This document shows, in pieces, positions 51,971-64,000 of a stretch of DNA of 64,000 nucleotides; within the stretch, counting starts at the first letter, position 1, and every line of letters begins with the position of its first letter. The notes below the pieces were generated by a model. That model saw only the letters and a program-made list of their open reading frames with translations. It did no database searches and was not told the origin of the DNA. The DNA lies in contig RCAB01000016.1 of NCBI GenBank assembly GCA_003640385.1, forward strand, positions 186,001 to 250,000. The letters run 5' to 3'. Source of the DNA: Setaria digitata. Its lineage: Eukaryota > Nematoda > Chromadorea > Rhabditida > Setariidae. The translations under genes were made by a program, and so were the position numbers.

Positions 51971-54940
51971 GAGAAAGGGAGAAAAAAAGGAAATGAAAAT
52001 GAAATGAAGCAAAAAAAAAAAAGAAAAATAATACTTAAATTAAGTAAAAATTTTTTAAATAATAAATATAACCATTCTACTAGTATTTGATCAAATTCAT
52101 TACAAAATTTTATCGTCGTAGTATTCACAATTTGCAAATTCCTCATTATTTTAATGGAAGAAAAACTAGTGTATAATGAAATTATATTAATTTTTTTTTT
52201 CTTCCCAAATTGAAAATAGTTTGGTAATTTTAATTAATACGATGTTTTCGAATTTTTTTGTCCTTTCTTCTCTACCAGTTTATTTCATTCCTTTCATAAC
52301 TGATCCTTTTATAATTGGTTTACTGGTTACTTGTTCTACGTGAGAAAAAAATTTCTTTTATCCATAAAAATTTCAATCTTTTATTGAATTAATCAAATTA
52401 AAATAAACCAATCGTTGTAATAAGTGCGAATGCAAACAATAAGGAATCTGCAAATGGCCAAGCTCTCGTTTCCGTATCTGAAATAAAAGAAGATCATTTG
52501 AAAAATGATTAAATTTAGTTTAAAAATTTATAAAATTAAATTCACACAATGAAATATTCCAGTTATACATATAATTCATCTTACACTATAAATTTATTGA
52601 TAATCTTTTAGCAATTAACAGAACCTTGAAAAGTAGACGTCTGAATGCGTGAAGTGACGTAATTACTACTAGTAGCTTTCTGCCCCAAATCGGATGTTAG
52701 ATTGGAAATTATTTTAAGATGAAAGCAATGTTTGAAATAACGAGACGATAAACGTTTGAAGATATGGCTAGAACAACCGCTTTTCAATAACAAATTCTGA
52801 AATATATCAATAAATTTCAAAAGGTAACAGAAAAAAAATGTTTTAAAATTAATTTTCGAGGATATTAAACTATAATAATACTACATATATGGTGTGGTTA
52901 TCACTTTATCACCACTGGATGAGGTATTTCAATCAGTAGTAATTGTTGAAATTAATTATCGACTTGTCGGAAGGTGAAGCTAATGATTTTTGATCTAACC
53001 GAAGAATTTTGCGGCTCAAATTATGTGCTTTTTTTCAACACATTTTATTATATAATTTATTTCATATGCTTTTATTCATTCCATTATATAACACGCTGAT
53101 AAAATGTTAAATCTTGATAACACTATCATGTTAATGTCACGTTAAAGCCAAACCAGAATATATTTCTTTGGAGTGGAAAAAAATTGGAAATTTTCTAAAT
53201 TAAAAAGCTGATATTTTTTCTAAAAAAAAAAAAAACTTTTATCATGTTACCTTGATCACGCCAGATATACATTGACGTGTATGATCTAAAGGTCGTCGCC
53301 AATTATTATCATAAACAGGTGTCAAAAAGCTCGAATCTAAATATAAATACTACTTTAATGTTGAAAATGTATCAGTTGATTGATAAAAGTATGAAATTCT
53401 TATGCAAATTAGAAATTCTACATTTTTAGTGGAACAGAAATTTCACTTGCTAAAAATATGCATAAAAACACAATTTGAATATGTAAAATTGCAAAATATT
53501 ATGCAATTGTAAGACGTGTTCAAAAATGAGATTAATATATGGAATATGTGTGTATTGGCGTAAAAATATAAATTAAACGTAAAATTAAGAATTAACAGTA
53601 TGTCAAAAAAAAAAAAAAAAAAAAATAATGAAAAAATTACGGGAAGAAGTTGGAATAATATTATTGTATGAGAAGGTGTTCTGTTCAATCATTACTTGAT
53701 CAACCTGATAAGTTTCCAAATGTGACATTATAAAAGCTCCGAAAACAGCATAAGCGGAAACTAATGATACCATAAAAATACGCAAAAGTACTGGTCCGAT
53801 CTGGGAGAAATAAACAATTTCATCATTTGGAGAAAATACAAGAGAAAAGGATAAATTTTTTTTGAAATTGATTTTGAGTAAAATTTTTGCGAAAAAAAAA
53901 AATTATAACCAAAACGGACTTTTTCTTTTCACAAATTGAATATCAAAGAAGCACTTTTTTAAATTTTTTTTTTTCTCCTTTTTTTATGATAAATATAGAA
54001 GTGACATTTCTTTTTTATTTTACTTTTTTTTTTTTTTTCAATTTATTGCCTTCATTTTATTTGTTATTTTTAAAATCAATCTTTACATGGCTTTTCGGAT
54101 AGATAGAGGAAATGGTATTGCTAGATTTTGAGTCCTAATTTAAAAAATATCGAATTTATCCTAAAAAAAAAAAAAAAAAGCACTAAGAGAAAAAGAATTT
54201 TGATTATGGAAGCGTGAATAAGCGCTCCATTTTAGAAAGGTTTTAAAAAATTACTGCTATAATTATCAAATTAAATTTTATTAATCTTGATCTTTTTTTT
54301 TTTTTTAGTTGATTATCTCTTTAAATTTCCCTATCATGAATGATAGTTAAAAGGTGTGAACAACATTTCTGCTGCTTAATTAGTACGTTATGAGTTGAGC
54401 TATCACAGAAGATAATAAAAGTGGAAAATTTGATATTGAAAGATAAGCCGATAAACTTTATTGCTTTTTGTTGTTCTCCTTAATTGCTTTTATAACCCGA
54501 TTAAAATGCATGCATTTCATTTGATATCTGGTTTGCAAAATCTTGGTATTTTCCAAGTTTTTAAACTCTTTTCTTTTTTTTTTTTTTTTAAGTTTTTAGG
54601 GAAAAAGAAATCTTTTTTTAACTTTTTTTTTTCTTACCTCATTATTTAATCAGTTTTTGAGTAACTTTTTCCGTAAAAGCAAGCAAGAAGAACTTAACTA
54701 TTTATAATGTAGTATATTTGAAAGTAGTGAAAACTCGGGGTAGTGGCAATACCTATTTTCTAACAATAATGTGAGCTTCAGAATGAAATTTCGCTTATTT
54801 AGTCTTTAGTTAATTTAAATTTTCGTTTACTGAAATTGATGGATGTGTGAAAATTTGATTTGACGTAAATAAATTAATTTTGTTCAAGAAGAAATAAGCA
54901 AACAAACCTTTGAGCCAAAATTTCGCAGCCAAGCTAGCAT
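47703..54940 (-). CDS. two-pore-domain (K2P, TWK-type) potassium channel with long acidic C-tail
   Basis: Leak K+ channel subunit of the plasma membrane; two pore loops per chain, working as a dimer. Sixteen exons in phase give 694 aa: 54940-54908, 53800-53641, 53336-53251, 52796-52625, 52477-52409, 51930-51771, 51518-51362, 51158-51009, 50591-50530, 50373-50215, 49472-49337, 49260-49218, 49114-48615, 48519-48495, 47988-47912, 47798-47703. TM1 is about residues 12-36. Pore 1 reads TTIGYG (171-176), TM2 is 185-207, TM3 is 300-320. Pore 2 reads TSIGLGD (339-345) and TM4 is 352-375. After TM4 comes a conserved-looking cytoplasmic segment (IEIWFGGKRLTVRQII). It is followed by an acidic Pro/Glu-rich domain (about 463-629) with repeats and a basic end (KAPKGKKK). 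The loop between TM1 and pore 1 is long (about 115 residues). Which TWK paralogue it is cannot be told. Weakest points: the acceptor of exon 8 and the donor of exon 10. Confidence 0.95.
48749..49003 (-). repeat. imperfect coding repeats in the K2P acidic tail
   Basis: Three related segments on the minus strand encode EEIPNVPELPEFT, DEIPDVPELPEFT and a worn EEIPYAPEVSAFS. The first two are about 99 bases (33 codons) apart and nearly identical at the DNA level (48868-48905 and 48967-49003). The third lies at 48749-48782. Confidence 0.85.
51931..51983. repeat. (GA)n/(CT)n microsatellite abutting a K2P splice acceptor
   Basis: On the minus strand this is a (CT)n run that ends in CTTAG, the acceptor of the exon encoding the pore-1 GYG. 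It therefore serves as the polypyrimidine tract of that intron. Confidence 0.9.
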
Positions 54941-56177
54941 CTTTTTTCGAATTTTTTTCGCAACTAATTTCTATTTCATTTCGAATTTTATTAATTTACC
55001 TGCAAATATCAAGGTACATATGAAGTACGAGAAATAATCATGAAATAGTTGCAGCTTCAAAGCCCAAAATGCAAGCTTTTCATGTCCATTCAAATGATGC
55101 TTAAACTGAGTAACAATTTTATTTTATCCTTTCTTCATGTTTTTTTTTTTTTTCTGTATTTAAATGAAATAAGAAAATTAAAGAATTTTCGATAATCTTC
55201 CTTGTAAATAATACTTTTCATCTATTATTGAACAAATAAATTTCAATTTTTTAAATTGCAAATTTTGATATTATAAATAAAATAGACACATTAACAAATG
55301 AATACTGAAAAGAAGGAAACTTGAACAGCTGTTTGTTATGTTTTCGAAAAATTTTAATATTTTTGAACGAGGACTGGAGACTTATATTTGCTGATCTGCT
55401 GATAAAATTTGACTCTAAAATTTTATAAAATGAAGTTTGAATTTGTTTCGTCATTTATTATATCTTAAACATGGTAATTAAAATATCTGCAGCAGCTTTT
55501 TAGAATCTAATCAAATTTGACAATGCATAAAGAGCTCTTTAGTCCAGAAAACCAAACTGACTTCAGCAAAATGCTATCAGATAGTTAGCAAATAAAAGAG
55601 CAATAAAAATTTCATTGGTTAAAATAAAAAAAGAAATATTTTCGTTTTTAAATACAGTTAAATGCAATTCATAAAATATTTTTAAATTTCATTTTTACCT
55701 ATCTGAAATTCAAACAGAAAATTGTTTGCAAAATACAAGCAAATTCAGTACGAAACAATTAATTGTATTTAAACAAGCAATTTTTCAATTTTTGCTTTTA
55801 CTATTCAACAGATCTCTCCCATAACTCTTTTTAGACTATATCAAATAGATTACAGATTTATGAACATAATAAAAAATCTATTTGAGAATCTCATGAATTT
55901 AATCTTTGTCGAGTGATAATAGTTAAATAATAGTTTTTATTAGGCAAATTTTAAAATTTTCATACCCTCTGCTTTTTATAAACTTTACAAATTTTGAAAT
56001 AATCTCAGTTTCTTTTTGAATATTCAGCTATAGCATGCAAAAATAGCAATCCCAATAGATTGCTTTAGAAATTCGTATTTTTCTTTCAAAACCATATATT
56101 AACATATTTTGCACTGATAACCAAATTTCTGATACTGTCTTCCACAGCTATGTATAATGATTTCTAGCTTTTTGTTT

Positions 56178-56208
<31 letters not shown>

Positions 56209-58686
56209 TTCTTTAATTAAGCTTTCTAGATGTTTTCGAGTATGAAAAGTCCGTTATCAATAAATTGTTGATTAAAAAAAAAAAAAAAAAATATTATTAT
56301 AATTGAAAAACAAAACAAGTTCCAGACTAGGTGATATTAAACGGTTACGAGAATACGCTAAATTTTGTTCCTGGACAATCATTTTGGCAAGGGTGGTGGT
56401 TGGGCAAACAGAGAGTAACGAACTTGAGGTAAATAATTAAGTTTTATAAAGTGTTAGAAGTACTAATTATTTGATTAAGCAAGCTATTACGATGATTCAA
56501 AAGAAAAGAGAAAATTTGAAATTTTAGAAAACAGTTTCTGTTACCTTTTTGTTTCCAGTTTTAAGAGAGTTTCGTTTTTCACATACACGTTCGTTTTATT
56601 AATTAGTTAACTTATCAAGTAATTATTAGTTACTTAGTTTATTAAGTAATTAATAAATATATTTTTCACCATCAATAATTTTTTTTAACTTAAAATTTTT
56701 AAAATGTGATAATTATTCAAGAATTGCAATAACTCATACTTGCGATAAAATTTCGACTGACTTTCTGCAACAGATTTGTTAAATATAAATTAAAAAAAAA
56801 AAAGGAAAAGTAAAATAAAAATGTATCAAATGCATTATTCTTGATAAAAAGTAAACGGACGGATTGATAATGAATTGACATAAATTGATATAATTTATAA
56901 TAAATATTGTAGCAAAGAAAAGAAATAATTTTTTCATAATTAAATTCAACATTTTTTCTTGTTTTTTGCAAAAAAAAAAAAAGAAAAAAGACACAAATAA
57001 TTGTATTATCTATAAAGTCAAATGAAAAAATCTCTTTCTTTTTTTCCCTGCAATATTCTTTTATTTGACAATAAATATGACGATAAAACTTACAAAAAAA
57101 AAACGATAGTTAAGATTTAGTAAGTTTAGAGATATGAAGAAAACAATGCTATAAATAAGAATTCAAATTAAGTAAACTTATAGCTTAACTTTCTATCTAT
57201 CAGAAAAAAAAAAAAAAAAAAAAAGGTACTATTAATTTATATTCACCATCATTGTAGGAGTGTCTTCGAGAATCAATTATTCAGTTCGATTCTGGAAAAG
57301 ACTGAAAATTGACTTTGAAACCACAATGTCAAGTAAAACAGGAAGCAGCCTAAGAAAGGAAAAACCTCATTTTTTTTTTCAAATCTTTTAAAGCTTAGCT
57401 GCTTTTTATTTTTTATTTTTTTTTTGCCAAACAAATAGACAGTAATTAAGGAGCTACATTAATGAAAAAAAATCTATCAAAGCGATATGCTAGAAATCAC
57501 TAATTAACATTACACATCATCCTTTCTTTATCCAGTCAGTGTCTCTTTCTATTGATCAATTGATCAGTCGCCATTTACAATACAACATAATTAGTGAAAA
57601 ATTTAAACAGATTTATGCAAAAAAAAAAAAAATCATTCGTTTTTTTTTTTTTTTTTTTTCATTTTCTAAATTTAATTTTTACAAAAATATTTCCATGTTT
57701 CTAAATTTTTACATGAAAAATTTAAATTTTTTGGAAGTACTTTGTTTGAATAATATTTTATATATCCCTTTTTAAAATCATTATATCATATTTGATTAAT
57801 GAATTAGGAATAAAAAAAGCTCTTTTTCCTTCTATTCTTTTTTCTTTTTTTTTTTTGTACTCTTGACAGTCGCATATTTTGCCAGCATAAAGGAAAATTT
57901 TGAAATGGATCCAATCAAAGCATCACAAACGAGATGACGAATTATTTTTGAAATAATATAAAGTCATTTCTAAGATGGGATTTGCTGTAAACGATAATGG
58001 TATCCATCAATAAACTGCCCAAGAAAAGAAAAATTCTGAGACTGATTAAAAAACAAAAAAAAGAAAAAAGAATGAAAAAAAAAAGTTCAATGTTTCATTA
58101 CAAAACGATGAAAAAAGAAAAAAAAAAAAAAAAAAAAACTGTAGTAAAGGGTAAATTTATAAAATATTATGCTTTACTGAATAAAATTTTTCGTTTTTTT
58201 TTTTTTTTTTTTTTTTTAGTACAATTCGTCTAATGATAATTTCATGAAAATTTCTCTAAAGGTTTAAATATTATCACAATATTGAAATTAAACAATTATT
58301 TATTGCCCTGTTGCAAAAATGTTACGTGAACAAATCTATTTATCCTGATTTATCAAGTCTGGCTGATCATCATTCAGTTAAAGCTAAGCGATAAAGGTTT
58401 AGGCATGAGAGATTACTAATATCACTTCTTCCGAATTGATAACAATGATATGGACCATTAAGAAATTGCATCTTAACAGAATGTTTTGCTGCAGAAAATT
58501 TCAATCAGTTATTTACTGAGTTTCAAGTAGGACAAAGTAGTGCTAAAGAAAAGAACAGTATTAACTGCTTCAGGACTTTTTCTCTTAAATACACAAATAA
58601 ACAGTAGCATTTTCTTTGACAAAAAATAGGTTTTTTTTCTAATTCCGATGAAAGTTCCCCTTTTTTTTTTTTTTTTTTTTTTTTTT

Positions 58687-58902
58687 GCTGACTAGAATTT
58701 CACTTTTTTTTTCAGTTCTTTACCGCATCACAAATTTCATAAAATGTTGGCTGTCATAACGAAAAGGCAGCTTAAAATAAATTGTAACTTTCGANGCTGA
58801 CTAGAATTTCACTTTTTTTTCAGTTCTTTACCGCATCACAAATTTCACAAAATGTTGGCTGTCATAACGAAAAGGCAGCTTAAAATAAATTGTAACTTTC
58901 GA
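58687..58902. repeat. direct repeat of about 108 bp joined by a single n
   Basis: 58687-58794 and 58796-58902 are the same sequence (starting GCTGACTAGAATTTCAC). They differ by one T in a poly-T run and one substitution (CATAAA versus CACAAA). They are separated only by n at 58795. This is typical of an unmerged overlap between contigs or of two haplotypes placed end to end. Confidence 0.92.
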
Positions 58903-61900
58903 AAAGGAAAAAAAAAAATTCAGCAATATGAAATTTATTCAGAAACTTTGCATTGCAAATGTGAAAAAGTAATGTGCTCATTGTTTTTTTTTTTTTATGA
59001 AAAATCGAAATCTTACTGCTGAAATTTCAAAATCTAAGCAAAAAAAAGGAGCAGAGAAGTTCAAATAAAAAACATGCATGTCTGTAATTTATGAAAATAT
59101 CCGTATGATGAAACAAATTTTTGTTAAAACAGCAAAATTTCTCATAATTTTTAGGTAATTTCACAGTTTTTTTTTTGTTTTCGATGAGGATATCAGTTTT
59201 TATTTTAAAAGAATGCAAACTGATGATTTGAAAACTTCATATGCAAAAAAAAAAAAAAAAAAAAATGACATATGTCAATCATTTTTAGAAATATCCACAG
59301 ACAAGAATGAATTTCCACTGAGATATCAAAAATTTCAAAAATTTTCCGACAACTTCTTCACACTTCTTTCTCTGTAAAATTGACAATTAGCCTAATTAAG
59401 ATTTTTCTCTAGAATTAATTGATCAATTTCTATACATATATATATATATATTTTTTCTCGGCCATAAAATACTGAAAATATTTCATGCAAGCTTGCAATT
59501 TTTTTTTCTGTGACATTATTGGAAAAATGAAGGGAAGAATGTAATTTGTTATATTAAACTAAGACTAGCAAAAGAAATAGAAACAGATGGAAGAAACGAA
59601 CTCATTAAAACAGATAAAGTGATAATTCTTCACTTTATCAAATACTCCTTACTTGGGTTGCAAAAAAAAAAAAAAAAAGGCTTCTTATATTTTTTTTTAT
59701 ATTGCTTCGATTTTTTTTTCTTTTCTTTTCTTTTTTTCTTTTTTTTTTTAGAATGAAAATGATTGTTTGATCGAAGTGAAAAATTTTTGCTAAAACTTAA
59801 AATGATAATGAGAGTTTTACATATTTCGATAAGAATGCAAAGACTGAAAAACTGGAATGTAAAAGTTTTTATTAGTTATAATTTTAGAATTTAGTTTCAA
59901 TATGAAATAATTTTTGGAAAATATTTGTGACAAAAAAAAAATTCTATTTGCAAATTGATTTTGATAATTATTTAAATTTGCTGCGTTTAATTTTCTAACT
60001 TTTTTTTCACCTTCGGAAATTTCAACTGTTTGGTGGATTTTTAAAAATTTTTGCATGATATGTTTTTTTTTTTTTTTTAGTGCCATTATTACAATACTTT
60101 TTTAATGAAAGTCATCAAAATTATAATTAATTAGAAATTTCATTTCTAGCACTCACTAAACTGAATTTATAAGACATTTCACAGTTTCAAAATGTTTCAA
60201 TGGAAAAAAAAAACATTATTTCACATAAAAAAAAATGTCCTGCTTGTTAATTATATGTAATAATTTTTAGAAACAAGAAAATTATTAAAACAATTGCATA
60301 AATTACGAAAATATTGTTTAAGCCGTTTGTTTAATTTTACTTCTACCATTTATAAATTTTCTACAGAATTTAGAGTTTCATAAATTTATAAAAAATTTCC
60401 ATCTTTATTTTTCTATAAAATTTTGGTTTTATTAGTTTAAGGTTAAAATTTCAACACCATCGAAACTTTGAACTCCGAGGAAAATTTCAGCAATCTTGTT
60501 ATGAAATTTTACATGACTGTTATCTTTCTTTTTTGTATATAAAAAGAAAAAAAAAACTTTTGACTAAAACTATGAGTTTGTTTTCAGTTTTTACAATGAC
60601 ATTATTATCATTTAAACCATGAATTAATTTCCATCAAAGTAATACTTAAATTAAAACAGCTTAAAGCAATGCAAATTTAAGCTTTTTCTACAATTAGTTT
60701 TTTCATTTTTAATGATGATAATCAACTTTGAAGAAAAGAGAAAATGATAATGAAATGAAAATTATGGAAAAGAAAATATCTCCATATTTATTCAAAGTAT
60801 GATTAGATGAAATTTCAAAATTCAAATAATGTTTTTCTAAATGATGCAGCAATGATGGATAAATTTCCAGAACTATTTTAGGAATAATTGCATAGCCTTG
60901 CAGAGTTGTATTAGTTGTTGGTTTGAAAAAATTCATCCCAGGTAAATGTTTTCTAAAACAAACCTAAATGTCTCAGTTGATAATGCCTTGAAATAGCACA
61001 AATAATATTTGTCAAAGGAAGTAAGCAATAAGGTAAATAAAATTTTCCCATGCGTTAAAAATATGCTAAATTTGAATAGAAAAGTAATAATTTAATGCAT
61101 GAAATATTGCGAATCATTTTAATCGTGCTTTTATTATCCCATCAAAACTATAATAATTTTTCACACTGCTACTATTATTATCAAATGCTTCCTCTATAAA
61201 TGTTATCCTATTTATCAAGTTTCATAAATTGTTGAAACTTTTCTTTCGGCTTTTTTTTCTTTTTTTTTTTTTTTTTTTAGCTCTTTCTACTCTCACCACT
61301 TACTTCATCACATGTTGATGCATAAATTGATAAGAGGCGATACTGATTTTTAATAAAAAATTACTTTTTTAAATTCTGCGGAAATAGTTTCCTGATTTGA
61401 TTGGCAAAATCAAATTCGCATCATTGAAAAAAATAAAAAAAAAAGAGGGAAGAATTTTTGGTAAACGATAAACATTGTCAATAAGTTTATTAATATATCA
61501 AAATATTTCTACTTTATATTTAGTATCCTTTTTATACTCAACAATTGAATTGGAATTTTTTCCTTTTTTCTTTTGTTTTTGTTTTTTTCTTTTTTTTTCG
61601 TTTTTTGTCTTTGTTTTTTTTTAAAATTTGCTGAAGATTATAATTAAGCTGATCGATTAAGTATAATATAAAGATCAAATGATATAGAATTTAACATTGT
61701 TCTACAAATAATATAGAATTATGATTATTCCTATTTCATATTGCAATTTCTAATGCATATTTTTCTTTATTTTTTAGTTTTTGAAAGTAAATAAAATACT
61801 TTTTTTTGCCCTTGATAAAGCAAAATATCATAATTTCAAAATTTTAGAAAAAAAATTTATTTTATTCACGATTATTTTATTATGGAATAATAAATTCTAT

Positions 61901-61955
61901 CTTCAGCATCTACGATTCATGGAGAAATAATAATGGATAACATATCCATAATAAA

Positions 61956-62048
61956 GTGATGAAAGCTTTGGAATCTATTGGATTTGATGCAGTGATTGAT
62001 AAAATAGCTCCTTCAACAAAAGATTCATTGGAGAATTTGAGAAAATAA
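61956..62048 (+). pseudogene. possible exon fragment resembling the end of a histone-fold protein
   Basis: The plus frame reads VMKALESIGFDAVIDKIA and stops at TAA 62046-62048. The pattern resembles the alpha-2/alpha-3 region of NF-YB/DR1/POLE3-type histone folds (compare the general form VLKALE-LGF--Y). No proper acceptor precedes it (the nearest AG, at 61955-61956, lacks a pyrimidine tract), and I found no upstream exon. It may be a relic or chance. Confidence 0.2.
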
Positions 62049-62334
62049 ATGAATAATTCAGTTTTTTTTTTCTTTTTTTTTTTTTTTTTTTCGATAGTTT
62101 GATATCCCAAATAAATGTATTAGAAGTATCGTGTATCACTAATGAGCAATACATTTCTTTCTAATTGTGTTCGAAATAAAATTGTTGAAGTGATACATTA
62201 TTGATGCTAAACAACAAATGGAAATTTAAAGTAATAATCAATGAGAGGGAAAATCAACAAGGTAAGTTGCTTTTAATTAATGTTTACTATTTTGTTGCAA
62301 TTTAAAATATCTTCTTGTAAGATGACTTAAGCAG

Positions 62335-62517
62335 AGCTTGAATCAAGATGAAGATATATCTCGTGTGGTGAATAATATATTTATTCTAAGAGAATTTAAT
62401 CAAACTAGAAGCATATCAGTGGTGATAGGAAAGGGACAATTATCATTGTTGGATATAACTTATTCTTCTTACTTTCGTTCCAACAGTAATTTCAAAGTTC
62501 TTATTAACGTAGGGTAA
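62335..62517 (+). CDS. unrecognised coding-like open frame, 60 codons
   Basis: The frame opens after AAGCAG (possible acceptor, AG at 62333-62334) and runs 60 codons to TAA 62515-62517, with a possible donor GG|GTAATA at 62514. It has balanced amino-acid use (DEDISRVVNN, GKGQLSLLDI), unlike the Lys/Phe-rich chance frames nearby. There is no ATG near its start, so it would be an internal exon. No family is recognised. Confidence 0.22.
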   Translation, partial: SLNQDEDISRVVNNIFILREFNQTRSISVVIGKGQLSLLDITYSSYFRSNSNFKVLINVG

Positions 62518-64000
62518 TATTAAATCAAAATTCTGTGAAATTTTTCACATTAAAAAGTTTTCGTCAAGTGTGTATGTGAAATGGATTAAAACCACAATTG
62601 ATACTAGTAATAATTGCGTCATTGACCAAGTACCTTTAAAAGACTTTTTTTTTTTTTTTTTTTTTTTTTCACACTACTTATTAGATTGTTTTTCTCGATA
62701 ACTTTATAATTGCTTTTTTGTTCGAGCTTTTCCAAAATATCAGACGAAAACCCTCTACTTTTTGATTTTTGCTTCAATCAGATGAAATAATGTTATTTTA
62801 TTTAATTTATTCGTTGAATTAAGAAACTGATACAGGAAAAAATAGATAAATAAATAGTAGCAAAAGAATAACTGACTGAATAATGTATGTTTGAAACAAA
62901 TTCAAAATCTAATATTTAAAGGAAGAAATTTTAGTTTGAAAAAAAAATCTCAATTTATTGGGAAGAAGTGAAAAATAAATAATATGGTGATGGAAGATCT
63001 GGGATGAATTCAGCTTTGTAGCAAACTTCTATGCATTAATTGCTGACTGTTTTATTGCCGAACTAATTAAGAGTAAACTATTCAAATTTTAGTGAAGAAG
63101 GGCAAACGAAGAAATATTAGCTTTAAAAGCATTTAAATTTTAAAATATCAAAATATTTAAATTTTAATATATTCAGATATTTAAAAAAATAATTTAAGAA
63201 TTTAATTTTTCAAAATCTAATAATTTCAAGTTCAATAACTTCAGAGAAAAGAGGCGAAAATAGCGATACTTAGGGTATTTCAATTAATTTCATCCCTTTT
63301 ACAAATTTTTCCAAATTTGTTCATGTTAGATTAGATATTTTTTAAAGCCCAAAGAGTTGTAAAATACAAATGATTTGGATCACTACGTTAGCTGCTAAGT
63401 GTTTCAGCAAAAAGGTGAATTGTTAGGGTTAGGTAAATTAATTTGTGAAATTAATTATTATTTAAGGAAACTAACAATTGAACTTTTTGCCGGAATTTTG
63501 CTTCTCAAAGAAATCGTTGTGTTCAATTTTGTGGATTTCAAAATAACACAACTAGAAAATCATATTGGTCGGAAGGTTAAAATTTTTATTTGTTTCCAAA
63601 AAAAAAGGGGGGTTTTTAATTAATAAGATACGTTGCGCATATTTTCGTAATAAAATACTTATAAAATCAAGGAAAAATGATGAAATGGAGCAGAACTATG
63701 ATAAAGGCATTTGTTTTCCAACTTTTAATTCACTGAAACATTGAAATTTAAAAATCTCAAATATTCATTGATTCATTTAGCTTTCTAATGAAAAAAAAAA
63801 GCATATAATTTTACAAAATTAATACAAATGTAAAATAGATTAGGAGAAATGAAGTGAATGTGAAGATATTACTGAGCCGGAAAACACTTTCAAAAAGTAT
63901 TATCATCAACAAACCTTATTCTTTTTCAAAACCATCTTTTCATTTTCTAAGATGTTTCAAAAAGATATAAACATGATGAATATGAAGGAAATTAGGAACG

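Larger units (their letters stand above)
54941..64000. other. non-coding AT-rich stretch upstream of the K2P gene
   Basis: No gene could be built. The K2P promoter presumably lies in its first kilobases. Contents are many poly-A/T tracts of 15-30 bases, a 108-bp duplication with an n at its centre (58687-58902), and two short coding-like patches on the plus strand near 61956-62048 and 62335-62517. Open frames listed by length here are mostly poly-Lys/poly-Phe from homopolymers. Confidence 0.6.

Noticed and set aside
1..64000. tRNA, rRNA, spliced-leader RNA genes, CRISPR arrays
   Set aside because: No cloverleaf with T-loop consensus, no spliced-leader sequence and no regularly spaced repeats were found by eye; a covariance-model scan was not possible.

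Overview
This window looks like genomic DNA from a nematode, most likely a clade III (filarial-type) worm. That placement is inference from very AT-rich sequence with long poly-A/poly-T runs, compact GT-AG exons of about 60-250 bases, nematode T-rich/CAG acceptors, and the gene content. Three single ambiguous bases (n) at 10163, 10253 and 58795 sit at repeats and suggest assembly seams.

I could build five multi-exon genes by matching reading frame and splice phase at every junction. On the plus strand at 12961-16753 is a nine-exon seven-transmembrane receptor (448 aa), resembling FMRFamide/sex-peptide-type peptide receptors. On the minus strand at 21153-33196 is mon-2 (40 exons, about 1658 aa), the Golgi/endosome trafficking scaffold. 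Directly upstream in the same orientation at 34610-38739 is the ST7 homologue (13 exons, 538 aa). On the plus strand at 43476-46217 is a secreted Cys/Gln-rich protein of the nematode ABU/PQN type (3 exons, about 421 aa). On the minus strand at 47703-54940 is a two-pore-domain (TWK-type) potassium channel (16 exons, 694 aa) with an unusual acidic, proline-rich repeat tail.

Layout: the receptor and mon-2 converge on a spacer at 16.8-21.1 kb. ST7 and mon-2 are head to tail with 1.4 kb between stop and start, and both starts lie 6-20 bases after an AG, so an operon with trans-splicing is possible. The Cys/Gln-rich gene and the K2P gene also converge. The ends (1-12.9 kb and 55-64 kb) are mostly non-coding, low-complexity DNA with a few short unexplained open frames, of which the 1-880 cluster is the most coding-like.

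Functionally the window mixes housekeeping membrane trafficking (mon-2; ST7 is a membrane protein of uncertain role) with excitability and signalling genes (K2P channel, peptide receptor) and an extracellular-matrix gene. No CRISPR array, rRNA, convincing tRNA or spliced-leader RNA gene was seen, and no intact transposon.
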